DNA of 64,000 nt from Ignatzschineria rhizosphaerae (lineage in GTDB: Bacteria; Pseudomonadota; Gammaproteobacteria; Cardiobacteriales; Wohlfahrtiimonadaceae), in contig NZ_CP093379.1 of assembly GCF_022655595.1 (NCBI RefSeq), positions 165,001 to 229,000 of the forward strand, read 5' to 3'. The position numbers were made by a program, and so were the translations under genes. A model generated the notes under the pieces. That model ran no database searches. It saw only the letters and a list, made by a program, of their open reading frames with translations, and was not told the DNA's origin. Positions 1-11,200 of this stretch are shown here, piece after piece; within the stretch, counting starts at the first letter, position 1, and every line of letters starts with the position of its first letter.

Positions 1-1507
<1,507 letters not shown>

Positions 1508-1690
1508 ATATAATAGGTCTTAGACAATTTTGATACGAAACATGATAAAAGACTGTTTCACTAAAGTTCAAAATGAATACAAAATAACTTAAATAAAACG
1601 AAAGTTTGCTGTTACAATACCAACTAATCAAATTTATTCAGTGAGTGGAGTCACAAAGCGTAAGCGAAAGACTTCAAGCGCGAACCAGTT

Positions 1691-1807
1691 TTCCTGGGGA
1701 GAATAGCACTATGGTACCACCTGATCCCATCCCGAACTCAGAAGTGAAACGTAGTAGCGCCGATGGTAGTGTGGGAGATCCCATGTGAGAGTAGGTCACC
1801 CCCAGGG
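1691..1807 (+). rRNA. 5S ribosomal RNA
   Basis: The length is about 117 nt. The 5' strand CCTGGGG (1693 onward) pairs with CCCCAGG near 1799-1805 to form helix I. The conserved internal CCATCCCGAACTCAGAAGTGAAAC block and the GTGAGAGTAGG segment are present. It directly follows 23S rRNA and is followed by a strong terminator. Ends are estimated from the helix I pairing. Confidence 0.96.
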
Positions 1808-1820
1808 CTTAATATAGGAA

Positions 1821-1852
1821 ACCTCTAGTTCAGATGAACTAGGGGTTTTTCT
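1821..1852 (+). terminator. Rho-independent terminator of the rRNA operon
   Basis: A hairpin with arms CCTCTAGTT and AACTAGGGG (one G-T pair) is followed directly by a T run. It lies 14 bases after the 5S gene. Confidence 0.9.
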
Positions 1853-1974
1853 TTTGTCTGAAGAAAAGTATGCATTGAAGAATCTCTTCCTTAGAAGAAC
1901 AGCTAAATGGGACTATAAAAATTTAATAAGCAGTAGTTATTTAGTTTAGAAGAAGCATTTCTTTTTTAAGATAA

Positions 1975-2777
1975 TTTAGAACAAAGAATAGAAATAGAAG
2001 CTGATTAACTTGCCGGCATGCAAGCTAGAAAGAGATGGGATATTAACTCCGGCGATGGTTGAGCCTTAATAAGTAGCATTAATCCCCTCCGAAAGCGCTG
2101 TGAAGTTAGAGGGATCTCATGGTTGCCGATGTAATGTTCGAACTTCTTTGTTAGCTGAGCCACGGCAACTTGGGGAACCTTAGTTCTTTAGAGTTTTTTA
2201 GATATTAAACAAAGCCAAGGAGACTCTTAATAAGTAATTATTTTGGTATTGAGATGAACCTGTTCTTACTTAGAGTGATTTAGAAAAAATGAGAAGAAAT
2301 AGAAGTTGATAATCCGCCGGCATGCAAGCTAGAAAGAGACGGGATATTGACTCCGGCGACGGTTGAGCCTTGATAAGCACACATTATTTAGCCTGACAGT
2401 AATGGGAGGTTAGAAAGTCTATAAAGTTGCCGGAGTAACGTGCAAACTTCTTTGTTAGCTGAACCACGGCAATTTGGGGAACCTTAGTTCTTTAGAGTTT
2501 TTTAGATATTAAACAAAGCCAAGGAGACTCTTAATAAGTAATTATTTTGGTACTGAGGTGAACCTGTTCTTACTTAGAGTTATTTAGAAAAAATAAGAAG
2601 AAATAGAAGTTAATAATCTGCCGGCATGCAAGCTAGAAAGAGACGGGATATTGATTCCGGCGATGGTTGAACTTTAATAAGCTCATCTTATTTAGCCTCA
2701 TAGTAATGTGAGGTTAGAAAGTCTTTAAAGTTGCCGGTGTAACACTTGAACTTCTTATATAGTTGAGCCATGACAAC
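1975..2777. repeat. Three tandem ~304-bp non-coding repeat units
   Basis: The marker GCCGGCATGCAAGCTAGAAA recurs at 2012, 2316 and 2620, a period of exactly 304 bp. Units 1 and 2 are full length and unit 3 stops near 2777. Each unit has a first part enclosed by GCCGG...CCGGC, a divergent middle of about 60 bp, and a segment bounded in units 1 and 2 by TTGCCG...CGGCAA (ends changed in unit 3) that could form a hairpin. In units 1 and 2 a nearly invariant ~130-bp AT-rich spacer follows. No convincing open frame is conserved between the units. With the rRNA terminator and short flanks, these units fill the 1.1 kb between the rRNA operon and the AEC transporter gene. A function as tandem small RNAs or as a mobile or recombinogenic repeat cannot be decided from sequence. 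Confidence 0.85.
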
Positions 2778-2905
2778 AGGGAAAACAGTCGTTAATTGAT
2801 GTAGATTAAAGTTGATACAGCAATGCTTTTTTTATATTTACTGATCTTTTATCACCAAATTCAAGTATGGTTATATATATAGTGATCGTTAGTAAAATTT
2901 TTAAT

Positions 2906-3850
2906 TTAGAGCAAAACAACAATAATTGGTGTTGTAATGGCCGATAAAACAGTTGTTAAAATAATGCTAGAAGCGGTTGCGTCTTCAATAACTTTAAATT
3001 TTAATGCCATTAGATAGACATTCATACCTGTTGCGATTGAACCCAAAATGACAATGGCCTTTGTTTCAAATGCCGGTAGACCTAAAAGAACAGCCATAAT
3101 CCAGATGATAAAAGGATGGGCTATTAGTTTGAAAAAGGTAATATTTAAACTGATTTTAAGATTAGAGCCTAAACGATATTTTGCGAGTCCCATCCCTAAG
3201 GTTAATAATGAGAGTGGTGCTACCATATTTGAGAACATAGTGATCGTGGAGCTAGCAAAAGTGGGGAGAGGGACTCTAAAGAAGCTAACTAAAAGACCAA
3301 GCATAATCCCAATTACAATAGGGTTTTTGAATACGCCTCTTAGTGTTAAAACAAAGCCTTTAAGCGATATAGATCCATGTTCTGCCCATTCAATTGCAAA
3401 AGAGACAAGACTCCAAAGAAGGAGTGCATTGAAGGAGATAATAAGTGCTGAAACGGCAATCGCTTCGCTTCCCATAAATAACATAATAAGTGGGATACCA
3501 ATCATGACATTATTTGAGAAAATTCCCCCTAATCCAAATACCGCCCCTTCTTGAGCAGTGAGTTTTAAGATATATTTGGCATAGATTTTTTCTATCAAAA
3601 ATAGAATAAAAGAACCGCCAAAATAGGCAAATATTAAAAGAGGATCCATCTCTTCTTGAGTATGGAATTTACTCATAACACCAAAAAGCATTACGGGAAT
3701 TGCAAGGTTAAAAAGAAACTTAGTAAGTCCATCTGTAAAGTGAGATGACCACTTAAAGACCTTAACGAGAATGTATCCTGTCGCAATCAAGATGAAGAAA
3801 GGAAGTAATGCATAAAATTGTTGTGCGAAGGCCTGAAGGAAAAGTGTCAT
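2906..3850 (-). CDS. AEC-family transporter (auxin efflux carrier superfamily)
   Basis: This 314-residue integral membrane protein has about ten hydrophobic segments spread over its whole length, split by a short central hydrophilic loop. That is the layout of bacterial AEC permeases (often annotated as malonate or organic-acid transporters). The N-terminal part (FYALLPFFILIATGYILVK) and the mid-protein GIFSNNVMIGIPL stretch, with its conserved Asn and Gly-Pro motif, fit the family. The substrate cannot be read from sequence; a small carboxylate would be the family expectation. The gene stands alone on the minus strand between the repeat array and a lipoprotein gene whose terminator (3927-3955) separates the two. 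No strong ribosome-binding site precedes the ATG. Confidence 0.85.
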   Translation of the reverse strand: MTLFLQAFAQQFYALLPFFILIATGYILVKVFKWSSHFTDGLTKFLFNLAIPVMLFGVMSKFHTQEEMDPLLIFAYFGGSFILFLIEKIYAKYILKLTAQEGAVFGLGGIFSNNVMIGIPLIMLFMGSEAIAVSALIISFNALLLWSLVSFAIEWAEHGSISLKGFVLTLRGVFKNPIVIGIMLGLLVSFFRVPLPTFASSTITMFSNMVAPLSLLTLGMGLAKYRLGSNLKISLNITFFKLIAHPFIIWIMAVLLGLPAFETKAIVILGSIATGMNVYLMALKFKVIEDATASSIILTTVLSAITTPIIVVLL

Positions 3851-3926
3851 GTGTGCTAGCTTTTAGATAAAAGAAATTTTACTGTAGCAAAATATAGCAC
3901 CATTTGTAGAGAATTCTCAGCTTAAT

Positions 3927-3955
3927 AAAAAAGGAGAGAATCTTTCCCTCCTTTA
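3927..3955 (-). terminator. Rho-independent terminator downstream of the lipoprotein gene
   Basis: On the minus strand a hairpin with arms AAAGGAG and CTCCTTT is followed by a run of seven Ts. It lies about 40 bp past the stop of the 3997-4536 gene. Confidence 0.75.
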
Positions 3956-3996
3956 AAGTACTTTTATTATTTCATCATGCCGCTTATAACATGATC

Positions 3997-4536
3997 TTAA
4001 TGAAGGTTGATCTCAAGAGATTGTCCTTCTTTGACATTAATCGTCTCAGCTAAGGCTCCCCCTTTGATGGTATTGTATTCTTCAACCTCTGAAATAATGT
4101 TTGTTCCAAGATAATATTCTCCTGCAGAGACATTATCAAAGCTAAATTCGCCCACATAGTTACAGGTGCTTACTTTCATATATTTTCTAAAATCAGGATG
4201 GTCGGGTTTAAATCGAACATGGAAAATAATCTCATCTCCTGAGAAGTGATTGTCGCTATCTCCAAATAAGTGAAGAAAGCGTTCCTTTGAATATTCAGTA
4301 ACAGGGACTAAATAGACGTTATTGCCAGCACAGCTGATGCTTTCACCATTAGCATCGGTTAAACTCGCACTTCCAGTGATTGTAGCCGTTCCTTTTTCTA
4401 GCACAAAGCTTGCTTCATTAGGATCAAATTGATTGGTAAGTTTGATTGTTTGTATGTTAGGACGATGAAGCTGATTGATGCTGATGCATCCTGATAGGGT
4501 TATAAGGAGTGTAGTAGACAGAAGTAATAATCTCAA
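3997..4536 (-). CDS. Putative lipoprotein, carboxypeptidase-regulatory-like fold
   Basis: This 179-residue protein has a lipoprotein signal: a Leu-rich hydrophobic core and lipobox LSGC with Cys17. It should therefore be exported and lipid-anchored, probably in the outer membrane. The mature part is a short beta-rich protein. Its GTATITGSASLTDANGESISCAGNNVYLVP stretch and the late AGEYYLG motif resemble carboxypeptidase-regulatory-like or transthyretin-like domains, but this is a weak match made by eye. The start is a TTG codon, chosen because AGAGGTG lies just upstream and because it places the signal peptide correctly. It has its own terminator. I cannot assign a function. Confidence 0.75.
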   Translation of the reverse strand: MRLLLLSTTLLITLSGCISINQLHRPNIQTIKLTNQFDPNEASFVLEKGTATITGSASLTDANGESISCAGNNVYLVPVTEYSKERFLHLFGDSDNHFSGDEIIFHVRFKPDHPDFRKYMKVSTCNYVGEFSFDNVSAGEYYLGTNIISEVEEYNTIKGGALAETINVKEGQSLEINLH

Positions 4537-4846
4537 TTTGCACCTCTAGAACAAAATAGCTGAAATAGAACCGTTGATAGATTTAATGTAAATCGCAAAC
4601 CTTTCTTTACATTAGAATCAACTAATCATGAATAGTCAATTGAGGATTGTTATTTTGGTTAATTACATGACTCTAGCCAGATAAGATGCTCATTAAGCTA
4701 AATGAGCTCCAAGAAATGTACGAGAAATATTGTCATAAAATTATTTTTATTGTGAGAAATTAGGAATAAATTTCAGCATAAATTTTTAAGAGGCGTACAA
4801 TACAATCCTTCCGTTTTATCAATCTCTTAGAATGAAGATGTAGATC
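4537..4846. other. Divergent intergenic region (lipoprotein / dcuC-like)
   Basis: A 310-bp AT-rich gap holds the promoters of two divergent genes. A TACAAT hexamer at 4796-4801 could be the -10 of the dcuC-like gene, but no good -35 lies at the right distance. I see no FNR, CRP or ArcA-type palindrome that I would defend. Confidence 0.4.
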
Positions 4847-6235
4847 ATGTATGAAATTTTGATTAGTATAATTTTTCTAATAACTGTTGGTTATCTTGTT
4901 GCGAAAAATTATGATGCTAAAATTATCTTATTTTTAGCAGCTTTTGCTCTCCTTTATATCTCTGTTTTTATGGGGCATCCTATAGAAACAACAACACCAA
5001 CGGGCTCTATTTGGTTAGATCCCTTTGCTAAAGCTACAGATGTCTTTAAGATGCAAATGGGTATCGTTGGTTTAACAATTATGATGCTTTTTGGATTTGC
5101 TGCTTATATGAATCATATTGGTGCAAATGATGCGATGGTTGCAGTTTTATCAAAACCTATTAAAAAAATTCGTTCGGTATATATTTTAGTTCCTATTGTA
5201 TTTTTATTAGGTAATATGTTGCAAATGGTACTACCAAGTGCTGCGGGGCTCGCAATTTTATTAATGGCAACACTTTATCCGGCATTAAGAACTGCTGGGA
5301 TGTCACCTTTAACGGCAGGGGCTGTTATTGCCACAACCGCAACTATTACACCCACACCTCTTGGTTCAGACAATGTTGTCGTGGCTCAGCATCTTAATAT
5401 TACTTCTTTAGAATATGTGATGAAGTATCATGCAAAAATCTCCATTCCTGCATTATTAATAATGGCTTTTACTCATTTACTTTGGCAACGTTATTTAGAT
5501 AAGCGTGCCGGAACAATGAATGTGCCTTATACGCCAGATCATTCATTAGATAAAATGGGGGAGAAAATCGTAATACCTCCTCTTTGGTATGCCATTTTCC
5601 CCATATTGCCTATTATTTTATTGTTGATTTTTAATCTTGTTTTTTTGGATCACGAGACAGGAAAGCCCCTGCTTAAGATGGGATTGCCGGAGATTACCTT
5701 AATTTCAATGTTAATCCCTATATTTATTGAATTAATTCGTAAACGTAATTTTAAACAAAGCATCAAAGACTTTAATCTATTTTTTGAAGGAATGGGGCAG
5801 GGCTTCTATCAAGTTGTATCACTAATTATTGCTGCCGGACTTTTTGTAGAGGCATTAAAGTCGATAGGTATTATTACGATGTTGACAGATAGCTTAAATG
5901 ATGTGGAAGGTGCGGGTCCCATTTTAATGTTCTTCTTTTCAGGAATGGCTGGATTAATAGGATTCCTAAGTGGTAGTGGGATAGCAGTTTTCCATTCCTT
6001 TATTAAGATTATTCCAGAAATTACGCAGCAGATGGATGTTAATACAGTATTAGTCGCTTTACCAATGCAGCTTACAGCAAACTTAATACGTTCAGCATCG
6101 CCTGTTGCTGCCGTGATTATTATTGTGGCTTCAGTATTGAAGGTTAACCCTTTAACCATTGTAAAAAGAACATCCGTCCCTGTTTTTGTCGGAATATTTA
6201 CTTGCTTAACGCTCTCTTACTATTTTTATGGGTAG
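4847..6235 (+). CDS. dcuC: DcuC-family C4-dicarboxylate transporter
   Basis: This inner-membrane permease has 462 residues, the usual length of DcuC (about 460). It carries roughly 12 hydrophobic segments. Family-typical stretches include LGNMLQMVLPSAAGLAILL (around residue 125-143), the TPTPLGSDNVV motif (residue ~170) and the SGSGIAVFHSF segment (residue ~380). DcuC proteins move fumarate, succinate and related C4 diacids and are linked mainly to anaerobic or succinate-exporting metabolism. Substrate and direction here are inferred from the family. The gene is monocistronic, with a strong terminator at 6290-6338. Confidence 0.88.
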   Translation: MYEILISIIFLITVGYLVAKNYDAKIILFLAAFALLYISVFMGHPIETTTPTGSIWLDPFAKATDVFKMQMGIVGLTIMMLFGFAAYMNHIGANDAMVAVLSKPIKKIRSVYILVPIVFLLGNMLQMVLPSAAGLAILLMATLYPALRTAGMSPLTAGAVIATTATITPTPLGSDNVVVAQHLNITSLEYVMKYHAKISIPALLIMAFTHLLWQRYLDKRAGTMNVPYTPDHSLDKMGEKIVIPPLWYAIFPILPIILLLIFNLVFLDHETGKPLLKMGLPEITLISMLIPIFIELIRKRNFKQSIKDFNLFFEGMGQGFYQVVSLIIAAGLFVEALKSIGIITMLTDSLNDVEGAGPILMFFFSGMAGLIGFLSGSGIAVFHSFIKIIPEITQQMDVNTVLVALPMQLTANLIRSASPVAAVIIIVASVLKVNPLTIVKRTSVPVFVGIFTCLTLSYYFYG

Positions 6236-6289
6236 TATTAGTATTAGTATTAATTTTATTAAAATATTATTATAAATAATAAAAATAAT

Positions 6290-6338
6290 CCAACTAAAAG
6301 GTAGTGAAAAGTAATAACTACCTTTTGGTTGGTTTTTT
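6290..6338 (+). terminator. Rho-independent terminator after dcuC
   Basis: A 16-bp stem (6290-6305 with 6317-6332, one G-T pair) is followed by six Ts. Confidence 0.92.
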
Positions 6339-6764
6339 ATATATAAAATATATATTTTTTATATGCAAAATAGTTAAATATCTTAATTTTCTTTAATTAA
6401 GAATAGGATGTTTAAGATATAAATCTATTATTCGCTTACATCTATTTGATTTTATTTATTGAACATTGTTTTTTGTTAAATAATTATCATTCATTGTTGT
6501 TTTTTGTAAATTGTTTTTTTATAATACTACCAGTATTGATTTTAATGTTTAGTTTTATATAAATAAGTTTTTTTGTTCAGGTGGTGTTTTTTTAATAAGT
6601 ATTAAAATTTTTCTTAATTTAAAGCTATATTTTTATTTATTTGTTATTGACAGTTTTTTAAGAAACTTTATACTTTCTCGCTTGTTATTTTATTTTTTTT
6701 GATCTGCGTCATGTTTTCGCGCTTAAAATTGTATCGTTAATATATAAATATTGGTAATTAGTAA
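6339..6764. other. Very AT-rich leader region of the adhesin locus
   Basis: About 425 bp of extremely AT-rich DNA with long T runs lie upstream of the TolC-like gene. It contains the promoter described separately. Such DNA is typical of H-NS-type silenced or curved regulatory regions, which is an inference. I see no open frame of note. Confidence 0.6.
6647..6674 (+). promoter_or_regulatory. Sigma70-type promoter of the adhesin/T1SS locus
   Basis: A perfect TTGACA (6647-6652) and TATACT (6669-6674) are separated by 16 bp, about 90 bp upstream of the TolC-like ATG. No other pair as good lies in this gap. Transcription would start near 6681. Confidence 0.72.
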
Positions 6765-8237
6765 ATGAAGAATCGTTGTATAGCATTATCAGCTATATTT
6801 TTTGTGAGTATTTTTGTTTCATTTGGATATTCAGAAAATTTAAGTGCTACTGGGAATAAAATAGAAGCTTTTTTTGATACGGAATCACCATCTAATTATT
6901 TAAAGAGTTCAGAAAAGTCATCAGATTCCCCATTTTTTCTAACCCAACAAGAAGAGGAAAAATATTTAGCATTAGCGAATAATCGTAATGCTTTTAGTAT
7001 TAATAAAAGTGCTTCTAGCTTGCCTTCACACAATGTGACATTGCAAGAAGCGACAAAGCTCATAGTGAACACTCATCCTCGTGTGGCACAAGCTAGAAGT
7101 GCGGCTAAAGGTGAAGAAGAGATGATTGCTGTTGCAAAGGCGGCTTATTATCCTCAATTAAGAGGAGGAATCGGTACGAGATATGATAAAGATTCAACCC
7201 GTTATGATAAAGATTATATTCATACTTTAGACCTTGAAGTGAAACAAAATATTTATGATTTTGGTAGAACTAAAAGTGCAGTTAAAAGCTCAGAATATGG
7301 TTATTTAGGGGCACAAGCCTATATTTCTGCTACTAATGAGGAGTTGATTTATACCGCTGCTTCTACTGTGGTGAATATTGCAAGAATTCAAAAGCTTATT
7401 GCACTTGCTGAAGCGCAAGTAAAACAAGTTTCATCTATTGGCAAACTTGTAGAGAATCGATATGAGAAAGGTGCAAGTAATCTATCTGATGTTTTACAAG
7501 CGCAATCAAGATTTGATTTAGTACAAGTAGAAGTATTGAATATTACTTCTCAGCAACAAAGCCAACTTAGAGCTCTCGGTTTAGTAATTGGAAAAACAAA
7601 TTTAACAAGTGCAACTATTGGGGAATTACCATCGGGTCTAAATCAGGTTTGTTCACTTCTCCCCGAGTGGGAAAATATCCCTGAGTTTGCGATTGCAGAG
7701 TTTGAGGCGCAAAAAGCATATGCTGATTTAAATTATGCTGAGGCTGAAGAGTTACCTTCTATTTCATTGCAAGGAAGTACGTCTAGACCATTAAATGCTA
7801 GCTCAAGAAATGGTTCAAAATATGAAACAAGTATTTCATTAAATTTGTCTATTCCTATTTATCAAGGTGGGGGACTATCTGCTAATAAAAGGGCTTCTGC
7901 TAATAGAGCGCAGGCGGCTATTGCAAAAAAAGATGAAATAAGATTAGAGATTAATCAAAGATTAAGTGAAGTTCAAGTAAGGCTCCAATATATGCTGCAA
8001 CGGCAGGGGCTTTTAGTGCAACAGGTAAGTAATCTAAAAGGAACTAAAGAACTTTATAAAAAACAATATCTTGAACTAGGAACAAGATCATTATTAGATT
8101 TATTGAATTCAGAACAAGAGTTTCACCAGGCACAAGTGGAAGTAGAAAATAATAAGTCTGACATTATTCAAGCTCAGCTAGAGTGCGCTTTTTACCAAGG
8201 AAAACTGAGACATTTTTTTAATGTTTCTAACCAATAA
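6765..8237 (+). CDS. TolC-family outer-membrane protein of the adhesin type I secretion system
   Basis: This 490-residue outer-membrane efflux protein begins with a signal peptide of about 22 residues. An unusual hydrophilic N-terminal stretch (to about residue 85) precedes the TolC domain, which starts near VTLQEATKLIVNTHPRV and shows the two typical internal halves with long helical, Gln/Ala-rich segments. The later half has the family-typical NLSIPIYQGG motif (residue ~364). In a type I system it would form the trimeric outer-membrane duct for the adhesin encoded next, together with the ABC exporter and HlyD-like adaptor downstream. Only 51 bp separate it from the adhesin gene. No clear Shine-Dalgarno sequence precedes the ATG, so translation may be weak or leader-dependent. 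Confidence 0.9.
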   Translation: MKNRCIALSAIFFVSIFVSFGYSENLSATGNKIEAFFDTESPSNYLKSSEKSSDSPFFLTQQEEEKYLALANNRNAFSINKSASSLPSHNVTLQEATKLIVNTHPRVAQARSAAKGEEEMIAVAKAAYYPQLRGGIGTRYDKDSTRYDKDYIHTLDLEVKQNIYDFGRTKSAVKSSEYGYLGAQAYISATNEELIYTAASTVVNIARIQKLIALAEAQVKQVSSIGKLVENRYEKGASNLSDVLQAQSRFDLVQVEVLNITSQQQSQLRALGLVIGKTNLTSATIGELPSGLNQVCSLLPEWENIPEFAIAEFEAQKAYADLNYAEAEELPSISLQGSTSRPLNASSRNGSKYETSISLNLSIPIYQGGGLSANKRASANRAQAAIAKKDEIRLEINQRLSEVQVRLQYMLQRQGLLVQQVSNLKGTKELYKKQYLELGTRSLLDLLNSEQEFHQAQVEVENNKSDIIQAQLECAFYQGKLRHFFNVSNQ

Positions 8238-8288
8238 GAAAATGTTTGTAGTTTTACAGATGTATTTATTGTAATTATAGGAAAAATT

Positions 8289-11200
8289 ATGGAAATGGTT
8301 ATTGTAGAGCGGGTCGAAGGAAGTAAGCCTTCGAAAGTCCCTCTCAAAGATCGAGTTTTAAACTCACCACATCTTATTAAATTAGAAGGAAATTTGGGAG
8401 AAATTTCTTCAATTGTACGTAAAGGAGCTAATCTAGTTATTGTTTACGCAAATGGTAAGCAAGTAACGCTGTATGGTTTCTTTAATGAGGATGAGAATGG
8501 TGAGCATAGTGAACTCGTTGTAGAAGATGATAATGGTATTATTTGGTGGCTCAATGATGGGCAAGAGTTTGTTGAAATTGCAACGGATTCACCACTTATT
8601 GAAGGTTTAGCTGGTGCTGCCGGTTCTAAAGAAGCCCCTCCATTTTGGTTGTTAGGTCTGTTAGGTGGCGGAGCGATTGCTAAGCTTGCCAACTCTGGAG
8701 GGGGTGGATCTGATCTACAGTATAATTTAGACCAAGATAGTGACTCAGACTCTGACAGCGATTCAGATTCCGATAGTGACTCAGATTCCGACAGCGATTC
8801 AGACTTTGATAGTGACTCAGATTCCGACAGTGATTCAGACTCAGACAGCGACTCGGACTCTGATAGTGATTCAGATTCAGATAGTGACTCAGACTCTGAT
8901 AGTGATTCAGACTCTGACAGCGATTCAGATTCAGATAGTGACTCAGATTCAGACAGTGACTCAGATTCAGATAGTGACTCAGACAGCGATTCAGACTCAG
9001 ATAGCGATTCAGACTCAGATAGCGATTCAGACTCAGACAGTGACTCAGATTCAGATTCCGATAGTGACTCAGACTCAGACGGTGATTCAGACTCAGATAA
9101 CAATTCAGATACTAAGTGGAATATCTCAGGATTGGAGGTCCTAAAAGATGGAGCTACAATAAAAGGGATTGTTGAATCAATTAACTCTAAGGGTATTGCT
9201 CGACTAGTAAAAAGTGTAGTAGTTAAAAACTCTCATGGAGAAGAGGTCGGACGTGGTGATGTCTATAGAGATGGAACTTTTGAGTTCACATTTAAGCCAG
9301 GGTATATCTTCAATAATGGTGAAAAACTATCAGTCACATTTATAAATGAAGATGGTGCAATTTATACCGAGTCTGTAACGGCGCCAGATACTACAGCACC
9401 TGATGCCCCAACGGATTTAGTCATCTCAGAAGATGGGACAACGATTACCGGTAAGGCAGAACCAGACTCGAAAGTCGAAGTAAAAGATCAAGATGGTAAG
9501 GTCATTGCTGAAGGGACTGCTGATGAGAACGGCGACTTTACGCTTGATTTAGAGCCCGCGTTGACGAATGGCGAAACGGTTGAAGTAACGGCAACGGATA
9601 ATGCCGGCAATAAATCTGAGCCTGCAGAAGTAACGGCGCCAGATACTACAGCACCTGATGCTCCAACGGATTTAGTTATCTCAGAAGATGGGACAACGAT
9701 TACCGGTAAGGCAGAACCAGACTCGAAAGTCGAAGTAAAAGATCAAGATGGTAAGGTCATTGCTGAAGGGACTGCTGATGAAAACGGCGACTTTACGCTT
9801 GATTTAGAACCCGCGTTGACGAATGGCGAAACGGTTGAAGTAACGGCAACGGATAATGCCGGCAATAAATCTGAGCCTGCAGAAGTAACGGCGCCAGATA
9901 CTACAGCACCTGATGCCCCAACGGATTTAGTCATCTCAGAAGATGGGACAACGATTACAGGTAAAGCCGAACCAGACTCGAAAGTCGAAGTAAAAGATCA
10001 AGATGGTAAGGTCATTGCTGAAGGGACTGCTGATGAAAACGGCGACTTTACGCTTGATTTAGAACCCGCGTTGACGAATGGCGAAACGGTTGAAGTAACG
10101 GCAACGGATAATGCCGGCAATAAATCTGAGCCTGCAGAAGTAACGGCGCCAGATACTACAGCACCTGATGCTCCAACGGATTTAGTTATCTCAGAAGATG
10201 GGACAACGATTACCGGTAAGGCAGAACCAGACTCGAAAGTCGAAGTAAAAGATCAAGAAGGTAAGGTCATTGCTGAAGGGACTGCTGATGAAAACGGCGA
10301 CTTTACGCTTGATTTAGAACCCGCGTTGACGAATGGCGAAACAGTTGAAGTAACGGCAACGGATAATGCCGGCAATAAATCTGAGCCTGCGGAAGTAACG
10401 GCGCCAACAATTGATTTAGATTCTGACAGCGATTCAGATTCCGATAGTGACTCAGATTCTGACAGTGATTCAGACTCAGATAGCGATTCAGACTCAGATT
10501 CCGATAGTGACTCAGATTCAGATAGTGATTCAGATTCCGATAGCGATTCAGATTCAGACAGCGACTCAGATTCAGACAGCGATTCAGATTCCGATAGTGA
10601 CTCAGATTCAGACAGTGATTCAGACTCAGATAGCGACTCAGACTCAGATTCTGACAGTGACTCGGATTCAGACAGCGATTCAGACTCAGATTCTGACAGT
10701 GACTCAGATTCAGATAGCGATTCAGACTCTGACAGCGACTCAGATTCTGACAGTGATTCAGACTCAGATAGCGATTCAGATTCTGACAGCGATTCAGATT
10801 CTGACAGCGATTCAGATTCCGATAGTGACTCAGACTCTGACAGCGATTCAGATTCAGATAGCGATTCAGATTCCGATAGTGACTCAGACTCTGACAGCGA
10901 TTCAGATTCCGATAGCGATTCAGACTCTGACAGTGACTCAGATTCAGATAGTGACTCAGATTCAGACAGTGATTCAGATTCTGACAGCGATTCAGACTCA
11001 GATAGCGATTCAGACTCTGACAGCGATTCAGATTCAGACAGCGATTCAGACTCAGACAGCGATTCAGACTCAGACAGCGATTCAGACTCTGACAGCGATT
11101 CAGACTCAGATAGCGACTCAGATTCCGATAGCGACTCAGATTCCGATAGCGATTCAGACTCTGACAGTGACTCAGATTCAGATAGTGATTCAGATTCCGA

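Noticed and set aside
1975-2777. CRISPR array reading of the 304-bp repeats
   Set aside because: Units are 304 bp with mostly conserved spacers, no short repeat/unique spacer pattern and no cas genes.
3048-3554. Plus-strand open frame opposite the AEC gene
   Set aside because: Antisense shadow of a clear membrane transporter gene.
8444-9103. Minus-strand open frame opposite SD tract 1
   Set aside because: Shadow of the SD repeat (SESLSESE-type product).
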